Source: an uncultured Treponema sp. (GTDB lineage: Bacteria > Spirochaetota > Spirochaetia > Treponematales > Treponemataceae). From it: a stretch of 64,000 nucleotides of DNA. The position numbers and the translations under genes were made by a program. The DNA lies in contig CAMNDY010000007.1 in assembly GCA_946535985.1 (NCBI GenBank), forward strand, positions 1-64,000. The letters run 5' to 3'. A model generated the notes under the pieces. It was given only the letters and a program-made list of their open reading frames with translations. It searched no databases and had not been told where the DNA came from. Within the stretch, counting starts at the first letter, position 1; every line of letters starts with the position of its first letter. This document shows positions 1 to 9,218 of the stretch, piece after piece.

Positions 1-29
1 AATTATTCCTGTATGTTTCAACTTATGAA

Positions 30-142
30 GTTCAATTTTGTGACCCGCACAATTAATACTCTCACTATTTCCACCACAACTACAGGTGGTAAGAGTTATT
101 TGTGCCCGGGATGCAAAGTGTGAAAGATTGAACATTTTTTTT
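30..142 (+). ncRNA. Candidate structured RNA (long nested hairpin ending in a U-tract)
   Basis: Nested complementarity: GTTCAAT(30-36)/ATTGAAC(127-133), GCACAA(47-52)/TTGTGC(100-105), AATACTCT(55-62)/AGAGTTATT(92-100), CCACC(71-75)/GGTGG(85-89), followed by TTTTTTTT. The 5' end may lie outside the window. Confidence 0.45.
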
Positions 143-150
143 GGAAAATC

Positions 151-190
151 AAGACCACTTATCCTTTGGGTAGGTGGTCTTTTTTTTTAT
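151..190 (+). terminator. Rho-independent terminator
   Basis: AAGACCAC...GTGGTCTT stem followed by a T-tract. Confidence 0.7.
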
Positions 191-192
191 AT

Positions 193-221
193 AGATTATC
201 CGGTCAAGCCGGATAATGACA
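193..221. repeat. R2 REP-like palindrome
   Basis: agattatccggtcaagccggataatgaca. Confidence 0.75.
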
Positions 222-238
222 AGAGAGGAGGAAAAATT

Positions 239-1075
239 ATGAAGAATGAAAAAAACGATCTGCACGATTACAAAGATGTCGCAGAAAATTACGACAGGTA
301 TCTTGAAGTTATGTACAGAGACTTTGATGCTCACGAGGGCTTTCAGGACTTTTATCTTGAGCTGGCAAAAAAGTATGAAAAAGATGGGGTGATTGATGTT
401 GCTTGTGGAACCGGGGCTGTTTTGCTTTATCTTGCCCGGCATGGAGTGATGGCAGATGGCACTGATTTATCTGAAGAAATGTGCCGCGTCTGTTCAGAAA
501 AGGCGGCTGCACAAAATCTTAAACTCAGGATTTTTCCCGGCAACATGACAAGCTTTGATGCCGGCAGAAAGTATTCTCTTATAATTATTGCCCGCAGTGG
601 CTTTATGCATTTACCTGACCAAAAATCTCAGCGTGCGGCTCTGGAAAATTTAAACCGACATCTTGTACCTGGAGGCATCCTCACCCTCAATACCTTTGAC
701 CCATGGCCGCCGGTTCAGGCTCAGCAGATTTCTACAAAACCCGATGATTACTCTTTCCGCCTGGAATATGTGAACAGCGACGGTTACCGCGAAAAAATCT
801 ATAATGCAATTTCCTATAATCCCTACACACAGATTATGAGCGGCAACTGGAAGTTTGAAACTTATGATGAAGCCGGCAAGGTTATCGGCGAGCGGGTGCG
901 TCCTCTTACAATGCGACAGACCTACCGCTGGGAAATGTTTCTGCTTGCAGAGCTTTGCGGTTTTGAAGTTGTTGATATTTACCGCGGCTACAAGGGCGAC
1001 AAGGAAGATTTGAATGACCCCAACTCAGCCGCAAAATATCGCAGCAATCTGATCTGGATTTTAAGAAAGAAATAA
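239..1075 (+). CDS. Class I SAM-dependent methyltransferase
   Basis: VIDVACGTGAVLLYLA motif I. AGGAGG precedes the ATG at 239; the upstream part of the supplied ORF (from 86) overlaps RNA and terminator-like sequence. Confidence 0.85.
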   Translation: MKNEKNDLHDYKDVAENYDRYLEVMYRDFDAHEGFQDFYLELAKKYEKDGVIDVACGTGAVLLYLARHGVMADGTDLSEEMCRVCSEKAAAQNLKLRIFPGNMTSFDAGRKYSLIIIARSGFMHLPDQKSQRAALENLNRHLVPGGILTLNTFDPWPPVQAQQISTKPDDYSFRLEYVNSDGYREKIYNAISYNPYTQIMSGNWKFETYDEAGKVIGERVRPLTMRQTYRWEMFLLAELCGFEVVDIYRGYKGDKEDLNDPNSAAKYRSNLIWILRKK

Positions 1076-1078
1076 GTG

Positions 1079-1107
1079 TGTCATTGTCCGGCGTGACCGG
1101 ACAATCT
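1079..1107. repeat. R2 REP-like palindrome
   Basis: tgtcattgtccggcgtgaccggacaatct. Confidence 0.7.
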
Positions 1108-1121
1108 ATACGGAGATAAAA

Positions 1122-1625
1122 ATGATTAGACAAATAAATAAAGATGAACTCCCTCTCTGCCTTGATTTTATTCATCTGTGTTTTTCAACAGTTGCAGAAA
1201 AATTTGATTTTACACAAGAAAACGCTCCGGGGCATAATGCTTTTATGCCTTTGGAAAAGCTTGAAAACTTCTGGAACTGGGGCTTTTTGATGTATGGACT
1301 TTTTGAGGAAAATCAAAATGGAGAAAAGGAACTGCTTGGATATTTTTCCCTCAGTAAAGATCCGGAGAAAAAAGATACTTATGTTCTTCACAATCTTTGT
1401 GTTAAACCTCAGATGCGGAAACAAGGTTATGGCAAAGCGCTTTTAGATTTTGCAAAAGACAAAGTGCGCGAGCTTGGTGGAAAAATTCTCTTTCTTGATT
1501 TTATTGATGAATACAAGGAATTAAAGGAATGGTATTTTAATAATGGATTTGAACCAAAAGGTACAGTAAAATATGAGCATCTACCCTTTACCGTTGGATT
1601 TGCAGAATGTTTTATAGGAGAATAA
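1122..1625 (+). CDS. GNAT family N-acetyltransferase
   Basis: LHNLCVKPQMRKQGYGKALLDFA acetyl-CoA binding motif. Confidence 0.85.
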   Translation: MIRQINKDELPLCLDFIHLCFSTVAEKFDFTQENAPGHNAFMPLEKLENFWNWGFLMYGLFEENQNGEKELLGYFSLSKDPEKKDTYVLHNLCVKPQMRKQGYGKALLDFAKDKVRELGGKILFLDFIDEYKELKEWYFNNGFEPKGTVKYEHLPFTVGFAECFIGE

Positions 1626-1627
1626 AT

Positions 1628-2146
1628 ATGGAAGAAATAATCAGACAAATCAAAAATCAAACAGAAATTAATTTTATCAACATTCAGGAGCAGATTGAGG
1701 TTGCAGATCTTGAGGCGATTTTTGACGGAGTTAATGGCTCCAGATACATTTTTCACAACCTTCATTCCATGGACAGATTTTTTATAAATCCGGTTACCTA
1801 TGTTTATGAAGGTGAAAAACTCTTTGGCATCCCGGAAAACCTCAGTGTAATTTCAAGTGCCCGCGAAGGCTATGTAGCGGATACCTCAATTGTAATTCCG
1901 CGGGAAAAGCTGCTAGCCTATTTTGATTTTGTCAAAAATAAAATTGAAAAATATTTTGATGAACTTACAGCAGAGACACTTCTTCAAAAACCCGAGGACT
2001 GCGAGTATACACGGCTCGAATTGATTCTTGGTCAGTTCCGTCATCAAATGTGGCACGTGGGACTTTCCAGCGCCATCACCTTTGAAGGCAAGAAAATCTG
2101 GAATGAGTTTACGGGTCTTAATGGACTCCGCAAATTTATTTCCTGA
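1628..2146 (+). CDS. DinB-like/damage-inducible superfamily protein
   Basis: Helical protein with a LILGQFRHQMWHVG motif; ATG at 1628. Confidence 0.5.
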   Translation: MEEIIRQIKNQTEINFINIQEQIEVADLEAIFDGVNGSRYIFHNLHSMDRFFINPVTYVYEGEKLFGIPENLSVISSAREGYVADTSIVIPREKLLAYFDFVKNKIEKYFDELTAETLLQKPEDCEYTRLELILGQFRHQMWHVGLSSAITFEGKKIWNEFTGLNGLRKFIS

Positions 2147-2237
2147 TAAATGCCTTGTCCTGTTCCGGTATTTTATCATTGGTGTGGCGTGATGCACCAT
2201 TTTTTCCTGTGTAACAAAGATTTACTGTAATTGCCAT
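2145..2237 (-). pseudogene. Remnant of an antibiotic-biosynthesis-monooxygenase-like gene
   Basis: RBS + MAITVNLCYTGKNG at the N-terminus, then an abrupt junction with HHATPMI-like coding in another frame. Confidence 0.5.
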
Positions 2238-2269
2238 TTTAGTCCTCCTGCTTTTTTGCTGCAATATTT

Positions 2270-2746
2270 TCAGGTTAATTCTTTTTGATAAACAAGAGAA
2301 TCATAACCGTTGACTTCTTTCAATATCTTCAGAAAGGAAAAACCAAAGTTTTCATAAAGCCCTTTCTGGTCGGTAGAAATATATATTTTTTTAAAACCCT
2401 GATTTTTTGCAAGGCCACAGATATGGTCCATAAGTTTGCCAATATGACGCTTGCCTCTAAAAGCAGGAAAGGTAAAAACAAAACCAATCCAGGGAGTAAG
2501 CTCTGTATCTGGAATGTCATCGTGTTCGGCAAAGGTACAGAAAGAAAGCAGGTCTTTATTTTGGGTAAGCAAAAAAACTGTTGATTTTTGGCCACAAAGA
2601 TTTTTAAACTCATTATCAGAAAGAAGTTGAAAAAGATATTTACCGGCCCGCCAGTCAGATTCCCCGATTTTAGCCAGCCAGTATTTCTGCTCCTGGGAAT
2701 CCAGTTGATAAAAATCTTTTATCTGAAGGTTTTGTGTATCTGCCAT
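2270..2746 (-). CDS. GNAT family N-acetyltransferase
   Basis: FTFPAFRGKRHIGKLMDHI motif. Confidence 0.8.
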   Translation of the reverse strand: MADTQNLQIKDFYQLDSQEQKYWLAKIGESDWRAGKYLFQLLSDNEFKNLCGQKSTVFLLTQNKDLLSFCTFAEHDDIPDTELTPWIGFVFTFPAFRGKRHIGKLMDHICGLAKNQGFKKIYISTDQKGLYENFGFSFLKILKEVNGYDSLVYQKELT

Positions 2747-2850
2747 AACTTCATTAAATCATTTTTTTTATATCTTTTCTATAATGTGACAATTCCAGCC
2801 GCATCCCCTTATTGTAAACCCTTTCTAATCTCTTTATAATTACATACTTG

Positions 2851-3621
2851 ATGAATAACAGTCAATTTGCAAGAACACAACTGACTTTCGGAAAAGAAAA
2901 TATGCACAAGCTTTACAATGCCCGTGTAATTGTTTTTGGCATTGGAGGCGTTGGCAGCTATGTTGTAGAAGCTCTTGTTCGTTCCGGCCTTGGTGCAATT
3001 GATATTGTTGATGATGATAAAATCTGCCTTTCAAATTTAAACCGCCAGATTTATGCTCTACATTCTACAATTGGAAAAGATAAGGTTGATGTTGCCGAAG
3101 AACGCATTCACGATATTAATCCCGACTGTAAGGTTACAAAATGGAAAACCTTTTTTATGCCCGACACTGCCGACCTTTTTGATTTTTCGCAATATGATTA
3201 TATTGTAGACTGCATTGATACAGTTACCGGAAAGCTCGAAATAATCAGCCGGGCAAAGGCACTCAAAAAACCTGTTATAAGCAGTATGGGCGCCGGCAAC
3301 AAAGTTGATCCAACAAAACTCAAGGTTGCAGATATTACAAGAACTTCTGTATGCCCTCTTGCCCGTGTTATGCGAAACGAATTAAAAAAACGAGGAATCA
3401 AACGGCTCAAGGTTGTTTTCTCAACAGAAAAAGTTATTCCTCCGCTTGCAGAAGCAGATGACAATTTTGAAGACACCCCGGGAGCACAACGCAAAGGCTC
3501 TCCTAAAAAACAGACCCCCGGTAGCAATGCCTTTGTTCCTTCTGCCGCCGGCCTAATGATAGCTGCTGAGGTTATAAAAGATTTAACACAATTTCATGTA
3601 ACAGATTTGTTTAAAGAATAA
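2851..3621 (+). CDS. tcdA: ThiF-family tRNA threonylcarbamoyladenosine dehydratase
   Basis: ARVIVFGIGGVGSYVVEALVRSGLG...LSNLNRQIYALHSTIG; typical TcdA length. Confidence 0.88.
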   Translation: MNNSQFARTQLTFGKENMHKLYNARVIVFGIGGVGSYVVEALVRSGLGAIDIVDDDKICLSNLNRQIYALHSTIGKDKVDVAEERIHDINPDCKVTKWKTFFMPDTADLFDFSQYDYIVDCIDTVTGKLEIISRAKALKKPVISSMGAGNKVDPTKLKVADITRTSVCPLARVMRNELKKRGIKRLKVVFSTEKVIPPLAEADDNFEDTPGAQRKGSPKKQTPGSNAFVPSAAGLMIAAEVIKDLTQFHVTDLFKE

Positions 3622-3640
3622 TCAGATTTTTTAAATAAAA

Positions 3641-3669
3641 AAAGGGTGCACTCTTTTGAAGTACACCCC
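3641..3669. terminator. Bidirectional terminator between tcdA and xylB
   Basis: GGGTGCACT/AGTACACCC stem flanked by an A-tract, between convergent genes. Confidence 0.6.
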
Positions 3670-3689
3670 TGCTTAATTGCTAAATTAAA

Positions 3690-5174
3690 TTACTTATACA
3701 AAGGACTCAAAGTATCAACAACTTTTGTGTATTCTGAATAAGCTTTATCGTAAGCTGCAACATTTTCTGGAATTGGGTCGGCGCTCTTTGTTGTATCAAG
3801 TGTGATGTGTTCGGCACAAAGCTGGGCAATGTCGCACTTGCCTGTCTGATTCTTTAAGCACCACAAAGCCTGAACTGCACCACCAAGAGCTGCTGCTTCG
3901 TCCAATGCAGGAACGCGGATTGGCAGGTTCATGATATCTGCAGCAATCTGGCGCCACAAAGGAGACTTAGAACCACCACCAATCAAACGAATTTCGCGAG
4001 GCTTAAATCCAAGCTTGCGGAAGGCATCAAGACCACCACGCATTGCAAATACAGCAGATTCAAGAGAAGCGCGGGCAATGTTAGCACGGTTTGTATTTGC
4101 ACTTGTCATGCCTGTAATGCTTGCACGTCCGTTTGGAAGGTTTGGTGTACGTTCACCATTGAAGAATGGAACAACAATAACACCTTCTGAACCACAAGGA
4201 GCCTTAGCTGCTTCTCCGTCCAAAGCTTTAACATCAAGGTCAAAAAGACCGCGAACAAATTCTGTAGCAACTGTACAGTTCATTGTACAAAGAAGTGGAA
4301 GCCATCCGCCTGTAGAAGAACAGAAACCAGAAAGTCCGTTTGCAGGGTCAGCGATTGGCTTGTCAGAATAACCGTACAAGGTGCCCGATGTACCCATACT
4401 CATAGTCAAAAATCCGTCGGCAACAGTACCTGTTCCAACAGCACCCATCATGTTGTCTCCACCACCGGCAGAAACTGGAATGCCCTCTGGAATACCATAA
4501 GCAGCGGCAGCTTCGGCACTAACCTTTCCTGCAGGAGCTTCCGGAGCAATCAACTTAGGAAGTTTTTCCATCAAGCCTGCGTCAATAATATCACAGATTT
4601 TTTTAGACCAGCAGCGGTTCTTAGAATCAAAAAGTGCAGTACCAGAAGAGTCACCATATTCCATAACATATTCGCCGGTAAGCTTCCAGTTAAGATAGTC
4701 GTGTGGAAGCATAATATATTTAAGGTTAGCAAAAGCTTCTGGCTTATGACGTTTGAGCCAGAAAATCTTTGGAGCTGTAAAACCAGGGAGCATAAGGTTT
4801 CCAAGAGCGTCTATAACGGCTGCATCACCACCGGCAGCTTCTGTAATGATTTTACATTCTTCTGCAGTAGAAGTGTCGCACCAAAGTTTAATATTATAAA
4901 GAGCCTTTCCGTCTGCTCCAAGAGGAACAAAACCATGCTGCTGGCCGGAAACACCAATAGCCTCAATTGTTGCCTTATTGGCAGCGCTCAATTTTCCAAA
5001 ACAAACCTTAAGACCTTCATCAAACCATTCAGTCTTCTGTTCGCGTGTACCATCGGCTTCCGAAATCAAATTCATAGGGCAGCTAGCCTTTTCGATGATT
5101 TCCTTTTTTTCGTAATCATAAATTACAACCTTCATACTCTGTGTACCAAGGTCAATTCCAGCAACAGTTTTCAT
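3690..5174 (-). CDS. xylB: Xylulokinase (FGGY family)
   Basis: MKTVAGIDLGTQSMKVVIYD; GVSGQQHGFVPL; FGGY fold motifs. Confidence 0.92.
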   Translation of the reverse strand: MKTVAGIDLGTQSMKVVIYDYEKKEIIEKASCPMNLISEADGTREQKTEWFDEGLKVCFGKLSAANKATIEAIGVSGQQHGFVPLGADGKALYNIKLWCDTSTAEECKIITEAAGGDAAVIDALGNLMLPGFTAPKIFWLKRHKPEAFANLKYIMLPHDYLNWKLTGEYVMEYGDSSGTALFDSKNRCWSKKICDIIDAGLMEKLPKLIAPEAPAGKVSAEAAAAYGIPEGIPVSAGGGDNMMGAVGTGTVADGFLTMSMGTSGTLYGYSDKPIADPANGLSGFCSSTGGWLPLLCTMNCTVATEFVRGLFDLDVKALDGEAAKAPCGSEGVIVVPFFNGERTPNLPNGRASITGMTSANTNRANIARASLESAVFAMRGGLDAFRKLGFKPREIRLIGGGSKSPLWRQIAADIMNLPIRVPALDEAAALGGAVQALWCLKNQTGKCDIAQLCAEHITLDTTKSADPIPENVAAYDKAYSEYTKVVDTLSPLYK

Positions 5175-5213
5175 TAATTCCTCCTGATTTTTTTTTCTGA
5201 TTTTTTATTTTTT

Positions 5214-6440
5214 TTATTTTATCCAAGGATCCTTTCTAACAAATGTCTCGTTGCGTTCATAACCAACAGAAACAATTGTTACCGGAGTTTCGCAGTAGTC
5301 TTCGATGAACTTAATATAAGCACGGGCATTTTCCGGAAGCTCCATATATGAACGGCAGTTTTTAAGAACAGTTTTCCAGCCTGTAAATTTCTTAAGGATT
5401 GGTTTTGCTGTTTCAAGTTCTTTTACATTTGCAGGGAAGTCTGTAACTTCTTTACCGTTTATTTCGTAAGCAACACAGGCTTCAATCTGATCCATTGCAT
5501 CGTAAATATCAAGGTGTGTAAGAACAAGACCATCCAATGAGTTTACGCGGCAGGCATAGCGCAGAGCAACAAGGTCAAGGTAACCACAGCGGCGGGCACG
5601 TCCTGTTGTAACTCCGTATTCACGACCTGTATCGCGTACATACTGGCAAAGTTCACCTTCGCTTTCGTTGTTGAATTCAGAAGGCATTGGACCGTTACCA
5701 ACACGTGTTTCGTAAGCCTTGAATACACCAACAATCTGGTCAAGGTCATGAGGACCAATTCCACAACCAGAAGCAGCACCGGCAGCACAAGAAGCACCAG
5801 AGCTTACGTATGGATATGTACCGCTGTCCAGGTCGAGCATTGCTCCCTGAGCGCCTTCGAAAAGGATATTTTCTCCCTTTACTTTATACATTTCGGCAGC
5901 CATATTAACACGCATGCTCATAAGGCGGTCGCGATATTTATCAAGATATTCTTTGTCTTCGCCATCAAATTCAGCCATTTTTTCAGGCCAGTCTAAGTCG
6001 GCAAGGCGAACACCATCACGATGGGCTTTTTCGGCATAGGCAATACCCATACCGCGTCCTGTAGTTCCAATTGGTCGTTTTCTTGCAGCATCACGATCTT
6101 TATCCATCTGACGATAACGTGGAAGAATAAGCTGTGCGCGGTCAGAAATAAATACTCTGCCTTCCCAGTTAATTCCGTTATCTTTAAGCATCTGCAGCTC
6201 GTTGAAAAAAGCTTCTGCATCAATTACCATGCCCGAACCAAGAAATACTTTTTTATCGGCATAAAGAATTCCAGAAGGAACCTGATGAAGTGCATACTGT
6301 TTTCCGTCTACAACAATTGTGTGACCTGCATTTGGACCACCTGCATAACGAACAACATACTTAGCATCTTCGGCAAGATAATCAACAATTTTACCTTTAC
6401 CTTCGTCTCCCCACTGGGCACCAATTACAACTACATTCAT
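5214..6440 (-). CDS. purA: Adenylosuccinate synthetase
   Basis: VVIGAQWGDEGKGKIVDYLA; VRYAGGPNAGHTI; GTTGRGMGIAYAEK. Confidence 0.96.
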   Translation of the reverse strand: MNVVVIGAQWGDEGKGKIVDYLAEDAKYVVRYAGGPNAGHTIVVDGKQYALHQVPSGILYADKKVFLGSGMVIDAEAFFNELQMLKDNGINWEGRVFISDRAQLILPRYRQMDKDRDAARKRPIGTTGRGMGIAYAEKAHRDGVRLADLDWPEKMAEFDGEDKEYLDKYRDRLMSMRVNMAAEMYKVKGENILFEGAQGAMLDLDSGTYPYVSSGASCAAGAASGCGIGPHDLDQIVGVFKAYETRVGNGPMPSEFNNESEGELCQYVRDTGREYGVTTGRARRCGYLDLVALRYACRVNSLDGLVLTHLDIYDAMDQIEACVAYEINGKEVTDFPANVKELETAKPILKKFTGWKTVLKNCRSYMELPENARAYIKFIEDYCETPVTIVSVGYERNETFVRKDPWIK

Positions 6441-6563
6441 TAAATTTTACCTCCGCGATTTTTTTCGCACTTTAAACATTATATAGAAACAAAGGCCTAT
6501 ATTCAACAAGCGCAATTTACCTAAAAGGCCTAATCTGATACACTAGAATTTGAGGTTGCAATT

Positions 6564-7877
6564 ATGAAAAAATTTTTAACGCTTTTATTAATGGTAGCAG
6601 CTATTGGATGCCTTAGCTGCTGTTCTAAAAAATCAGAGAAATCTGAAACAAAGGAGTCCGACCAGGTGACAGAAGCAGCAGAAACAACGTCTTCTCCATT
6701 TACAGGTCAATTTGCCGGAAAAAAAATTACTGCTAAGCAGGGTGCAGCTGAACAGCAGGAAGAGGCAGATGATTTTGTAAAAGAAGCACGTCTTTGCGAT
6801 ATGGCACAAAAATACGGATTCAAACTTGGCGCTTGTGTTTCTTACAGTCAGTTAAATCGGGCAAGTTACATTAAAATGCTTGCAGAAGATTTTAACACAA
6901 CAACAGCCACAAACGAATTCAAAGCCTATTCTCTTTTGAACCAGCGAAAAAGTATGGAAAACGGAGTTCCTTCTATGAGTTACGGACAGGCAGATGCAAT
7001 TGCCCGCATGGCTCAGGAAAAAGGAATTGGAATCCGCGGACACGTACTTGTTTGGGATGCTTACATGACCCAGTGGTTTTTCCGCGAAGGATTTAAATCT
7101 GACGGAGCAATTGTAAGTAAAGAAGAAATGGAAAAACGCCTTAAGATTTATATCGAAGACGTAATCACCCATTTTGAAACAGAATTCCCTGGTCTTGTTT
7201 ATTGCTGGGATGTTGTAAACGAAGCCGTTGCCGATGGTGCAAATGAATGGATTCCGGATAATCCTTATCACATCAGAAAATCACGCGGCGGACAGACAAA
7301 CATTTTCTACCAGACAATGGGCGAAGATTACGTCAAATATGCCTTTAAGTGCGCCCACGACACAGTACAGAAGGTAAATCCAAACATCAAACTTTTTTAC
7401 AATGATTACTCCACCTTCTACCAGGGCAAGCGCGACGCAATTATTGCCTTGATTAAGTATCTCAACAAAGACGAAAAGCTTTGTGATGGCGTTGGAATGC
7501 AGGGCTATATTGGTGGCTATGGTCAGCAGAATGGTTGTATGAGCAACAATGATTTATCTCTTATAAAAACAGCAATCAAAATGTACAGCGACCTTGGAAT
7601 TGAAGTTCAGCTTACAGAAGTTGCCGTTAGAAATTACGATGTTTTACAAATGGAAAAACACGGAAAGTTCTACGGAAACTTAATGCGCACAATCATCAGT
7701 GCCTGCAACGAAGGAGCAAACTTCACAGGTCTTACAATCTGGGGAATTGTAGATAATCCAAACCTTTCAAAATCAGACTACAGCTACAAAATGAACGGCC
7801 CATACTGCGGCTTATTCGATAAGGACTTAAAATACAAAAAGGCCTATAAAGAAGTTTACGCTGTTTTGTCCGAATAA
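6564..7877 (+). CDS. GH10 endo-1,4-beta-xylanase, lipoprotein
   Basis: Lipobox CLSCC; CWDVVNEAV acid/base and VQLTEVAV nucleophile motifs. Confidence 0.9.
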   Translation: MKKFLTLLLMVAAIGCLSCCSKKSEKSETKESDQVTEAAETTSSPFTGQFAGKKITAKQGAAEQQEEADDFVKEARLCDMAQKYGFKLGACVSYSQLNRASYIKMLAEDFNTTTATNEFKAYSLLNQRKSMENGVPSMSYGQADAIARMAQEKGIGIRGHVLVWDAYMTQWFFREGFKSDGAIVSKEEMEKRLKIYIEDVITHFETEFPGLVYCWDVVNEAVADGANEWIPDNPYHIRKSRGGQTNIFYQTMGEDYVKYAFKCAHDTVQKVNPNIKLFYNDYSTFYQGKRDAIIALIKYLNKDEKLCDGVGMQGYIGGYGQQNGCMSNNDLSLIKTAIKMYSDLGIEVQLTEVAVRNYDVLQMEKHGKFYGNLMRTIISACNEGANFTGLTIWGIVDNPNLSKSDYSYKMNGPYCGLFDKDLKYKKAYKEVYAVLSE

Positions 7878-7882
7878 GACCT

Positions 7883-9112
7883 TTATTTTACACAGGCCCT
7901 TATATTTTTTGCAAATTCAGCAAATTCAGTAGGATTTCGCTGATAAACTGCAAGATAAAGGTCTGGCAAAGCTCCACCAGGACAAGATGCAGCCCAGAAG
8001 CGTACATCATCAGACTGTCTGTCGTATGCCTGGGCTCTAGAATGAACTGGTGCAAGCTTTGTTAGATTAGACAAATCGGCCTGAGCATCTTCTGTAAAAA
8101 ATTCGGCAAGATATCGTTTACAGTTTGAATTATCTGTTAAAAGCATACAAGAAATTGCAGGAGCAATAATTCCGTATTCAATTGTAGACGAAACCGGCGG
8201 AACTACAAACGATTCATATTTACTGATTGTTTGATAAGGAATATTTCTGTGATCTTTAAGAAAAGTAAAAAAGACACCAATATGATTGTCGTCTGCAAAA
8301 TAAAGCAGATCATTTTTTTGTCCATTAAACCATGCCGGATGTGTAAGGCCTTCTTTTGGCCAGGATTTAAGCATATCAAGAACAGAACGCAAGGTTACAT
8401 TAGGAGCTCCAAGATCTTTATCCAGCAATTCTTCAAAGTCTGTTCCGTTTTTTAATTCAGTAATAAGATTTTTATAAGCTTTTACACCGCCCATTGCTTC
8501 TATGAGGCTTCCTACAAAAGCTGTAAGAACCCTGTCATCGGCACCTGCACAGAAAAAGGGACTGAAAACATGATTTTTTGCCTGATTAAGATAATTCAAA
8601 AATGTTGGAAGACTGGATGGCATATTTTCGATTGTTTTACTAATAACATCTTTGCTGTAGGCAAGTTCACAGTGATCCAAAAGAATAGGTACGCATTTTT
8701 TATTGCGAAGACTGCTTGGCATACTTTCAATAATTTTAGTAGGGATATCTTCGCTGGAAGCTTCCAGGGAGTCTGTAATCTCTCCTTTCCAGGTAAAAAG
8801 CATATCGTATTTATCTTTGATAGCTGCAAGATCAATTGCACCCTCAGAAAGCACATCCATTTTTAAGATGATTTTATCTTCTACAGGAATTTTTTCCTTC
8901 AAAATATCTACATATTCTTCAGAAAGCCCGTAAAAAGCAATGCGAACAGTTCTTTCGGCCTTCTTCTTTTTTATTGTCGAAACTGTAGCAGTTACAGAGC
9001 TAATAACAACAGCAAGAGCCACAACAATAATTGCAGCCAATTTAATAACTTTATTTGTCTTCTGCGATTTTTCAGATTTTTGATTCATTTTTTTAGAGTT
9101 CTTCTTAGCCAT
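7883..9112 (-). CDS. Extracellular solute-binding-like protein
   Basis: N-terminal TM/signal anchor and substrate-binding-like body. Confidence 0.55.
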   Translation of the reverse strand: MAKKNSKKMNQKSEKSQKTNKVIKLAAIIVVALAVVISSVTATVSTIKKKKAERTVRIAFYGLSEEYVDILKEKIPVEDKIILKMDVLSEGAIDLAAIKDKYDMLFTWKGEITDSLEASSEDIPTKIIESMPSSLRNKKCVPILLDHCELAYSKDVISKTIENMPSSLPTFLNYLNQAKNHVFSPFFCAGADDRVLTAFVGSLIEAMGGVKAYKNLITELKNGTDFEELLDKDLGAPNVTLRSVLDMLKSWPKEGLTHPAWFNGQKNDLLYFADDNHIGVFFTFLKDHRNIPYQTISKYESFVVPPVSSTIEYGIIAPAISCMLLTDNSNCKRYLAEFFTEDAQADLSNLTKLAPVHSRAQAYDRQSDDVRFWAASCPGGALPDLYLAVYQRNPTEFAEFAKNIRACVK

Positions 9113-9218
9113 AAGTTTATTATCGGTTAAAATCCCCGTTTTGTGAATATTTTACAACTTCCCATACCTATGATATAATAGAATCTTATAATGTCTAATT
9201 AAAAACAAGGAGATTTTT

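Noticed and set aside
86-238. N-terminal extension of the first methyltransferase ORF
   Set aside because: Overlaps the candidate RNA, a terminator and an R2 repeat; the ATG at 239 has a strong RBS.
3931-4371. Large antisense ORFs such as 3931-4371(+), 22049-22693(-), 29189-29746(-)
   Set aside because: They lie antisense to well-identified genes (xylB, gyrB, gyrA) with no family similarity; coding shadows.
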